Shown here: positions 63,609 to 64,000 of the stretch, piece by piece | How positions within the stretch are numbered: position 1 is the stretch's first letter | Layout: each line of letters begins with the position of its first letter | NCBI RefSeq assembly: GCF_900089955.1 | Contig: NZ_FLQX01000090.1 | Coordinates: forward strand, 1 to 64,000 | Source of the DNA: Candidatus Accumulibacter aalborgensis | Lineage (GTDB): Bacteria; Pseudomonadota; Gammaproteobacteria; Burkholderiales; Rhodocyclaceae | Length of the DNA stretch: 64,000 nucleotides | Direction of reading: 5' to 3' | Translations under genes and position numbers: made by a program | The notes under the pieces: generated by a model | The model's input: only the letters and a program-made list of their open reading frames with translations | What the model was told of the DNA's origin: nothing | Database searches by the model: none

Positions 63609-64000
63609 TCAGTCACGGCGATCCATAAGCAGGACGACTTTGCCGGTAGATTTTCGCAGCAGCACCTGATTGAGAGCCTCGATCGCCTCTGCCAGCGGAT
63701 AGGTCGCCGAGACGTGCGGCACGATCGCGCCGTCCAGATACCATTGCATCAGCGTCTGGAAACTCTCGGTCATCACCCGGGGATTCAATTCCGCATAAGC
63801 CGGCCAGTTGAGGCCGATGACGTCCACATTCTTGACCAGGAGATGATTGGCGGGAATCTGCGGCACGATACCGCTCGCAAAACCAATGATCACGATGCGC
63901 CCGGCAAAAGCGATGCTGCGTAGCGAAGCGGTGAACAACTCTCCGCCAACCGGATCGTAGACCACGTCGGCGCCGCGACCGTCGGTCAGTTCCCTGATCC
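63609..64000 (-). CDS. Zinc-type/quinone oxidoreductase, C-terminal part (runs off the window)
   Basis: The last ~130 residues of a medium-chain dehydrogenase/reductase of the NADPH:quinone reductase group. The visible part reads ELTDGRGADVVYDPVGG, the family's conserved mid-Rossmann turn, then GRIVIIGFASG, NVDVIGLNW and the final substrate-domain strand STGKVVLLMD. The start lies beyond position 64000. Same direction as the MaoC gene (142-base gap), so both may belong to one fatty-acid or aromatic-acid catabolic unit. Confidence 0.85.
   Translation of the reverse strand, partial: IRELTDGRGADVVYDPVGGELFTASLRSIAFAGRIVIIGFASGIVPQIPANHLLVKNVDVIGLNWPAYAELNPRVMTESFQTLMQWYLDGAIVPHVSATYPLAEAIEALNQVLLRKSTGKVVLLMDRRD

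Overview
The window is GC-rich, densely coded bacterial DNA. A PEP-CTERM exported protein, a heme-dependent fatty acid cis/trans isomerase, a diheme cytochrome c, a giant NdvB-type cyclic glucan synthase, REP/RAYT remnants and a Nitrosomonas-type (NE0113) CRISPR accessory protein together suggest a betaproteobacterium, plausibly of the Rhodocyclales/Accumulibacter type. This is an inference from gene content; there is no rRNA or other taxonomic marker here.

Left part (1-34 kb), mostly housekeeping and envelope genes. It opens with the remains of a type I CRISPR locus: a WYL regulator translationally coupled to a cas3 gene that is broken just after Walker A. Then come an acyl-CoA synthetase, a PEP-CTERM protein with a candidate sigma-54 promoter, fatty acid cis/trans isomerase, a cupin and an unknown protein. 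A minus-strand exopolysaccharide/LPS-type operon follows: radical SAM protein, glycosyltransferase, and a flippase fused to a LPS-kinase-like domain. A decayed lipoprotein gene, an RTX calcium-binding protein and the 2,965-residue cyclic beta-glucan synthase come next. The RTX gene is bracketed by two diverged copies of the synthase 3' end. AI-2E and YihY-type membrane proteins, a broken condensation-type acyltransferase, a 66-residue orphan and an exported M20 peptidase complete this part.

Defence island (34-57 kb, plus strand unless stated). A cytochrome c is followed by VapBC, a HicA-HicB-SecB toxin-antitoxin-chaperone module and a decayed serine recombinase (minus). A complete type III-A CRISPR operon then runs NE0113-family CARF protein, Csx1/TM1812-type CARF-HEPN protein, cas10, csm2, csm3, csm4, csm5, cas6, and directly into an array of 51 identical 36-nt repeats. 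Between the array and the adaptation genes sit a LysR gene (minus), an SDR gene with one amber codon, a HigBA-type pair (minus) whose toxin has lost its middle, and a RAYT transposase remnant with its REP. The adaptation module has the unusual order cas2-cas1-cas2.

How the parts would work together: Cas6 cuts the array transcript. Cas10-Csm2-5 binds the crRNA and, on target RNA, the HD and GGDD parts of Cas10 degrade DNA and make cyclic oligoadenylate, which the two CARF proteins sense. At least three, probably four or five, spacers are homologous and lie antisense to one conserved phage-like coding motif, which fits RNA targeting.

Right part (57-64 kb): a LprI-like exported protein, a fused membrane/spermidine-synthase-like protein, a BBE-type flavoprotein, a REP, a MaoC hydratase and the C-terminal end of a quinone-oxidoreductase-type dehydrogenase.
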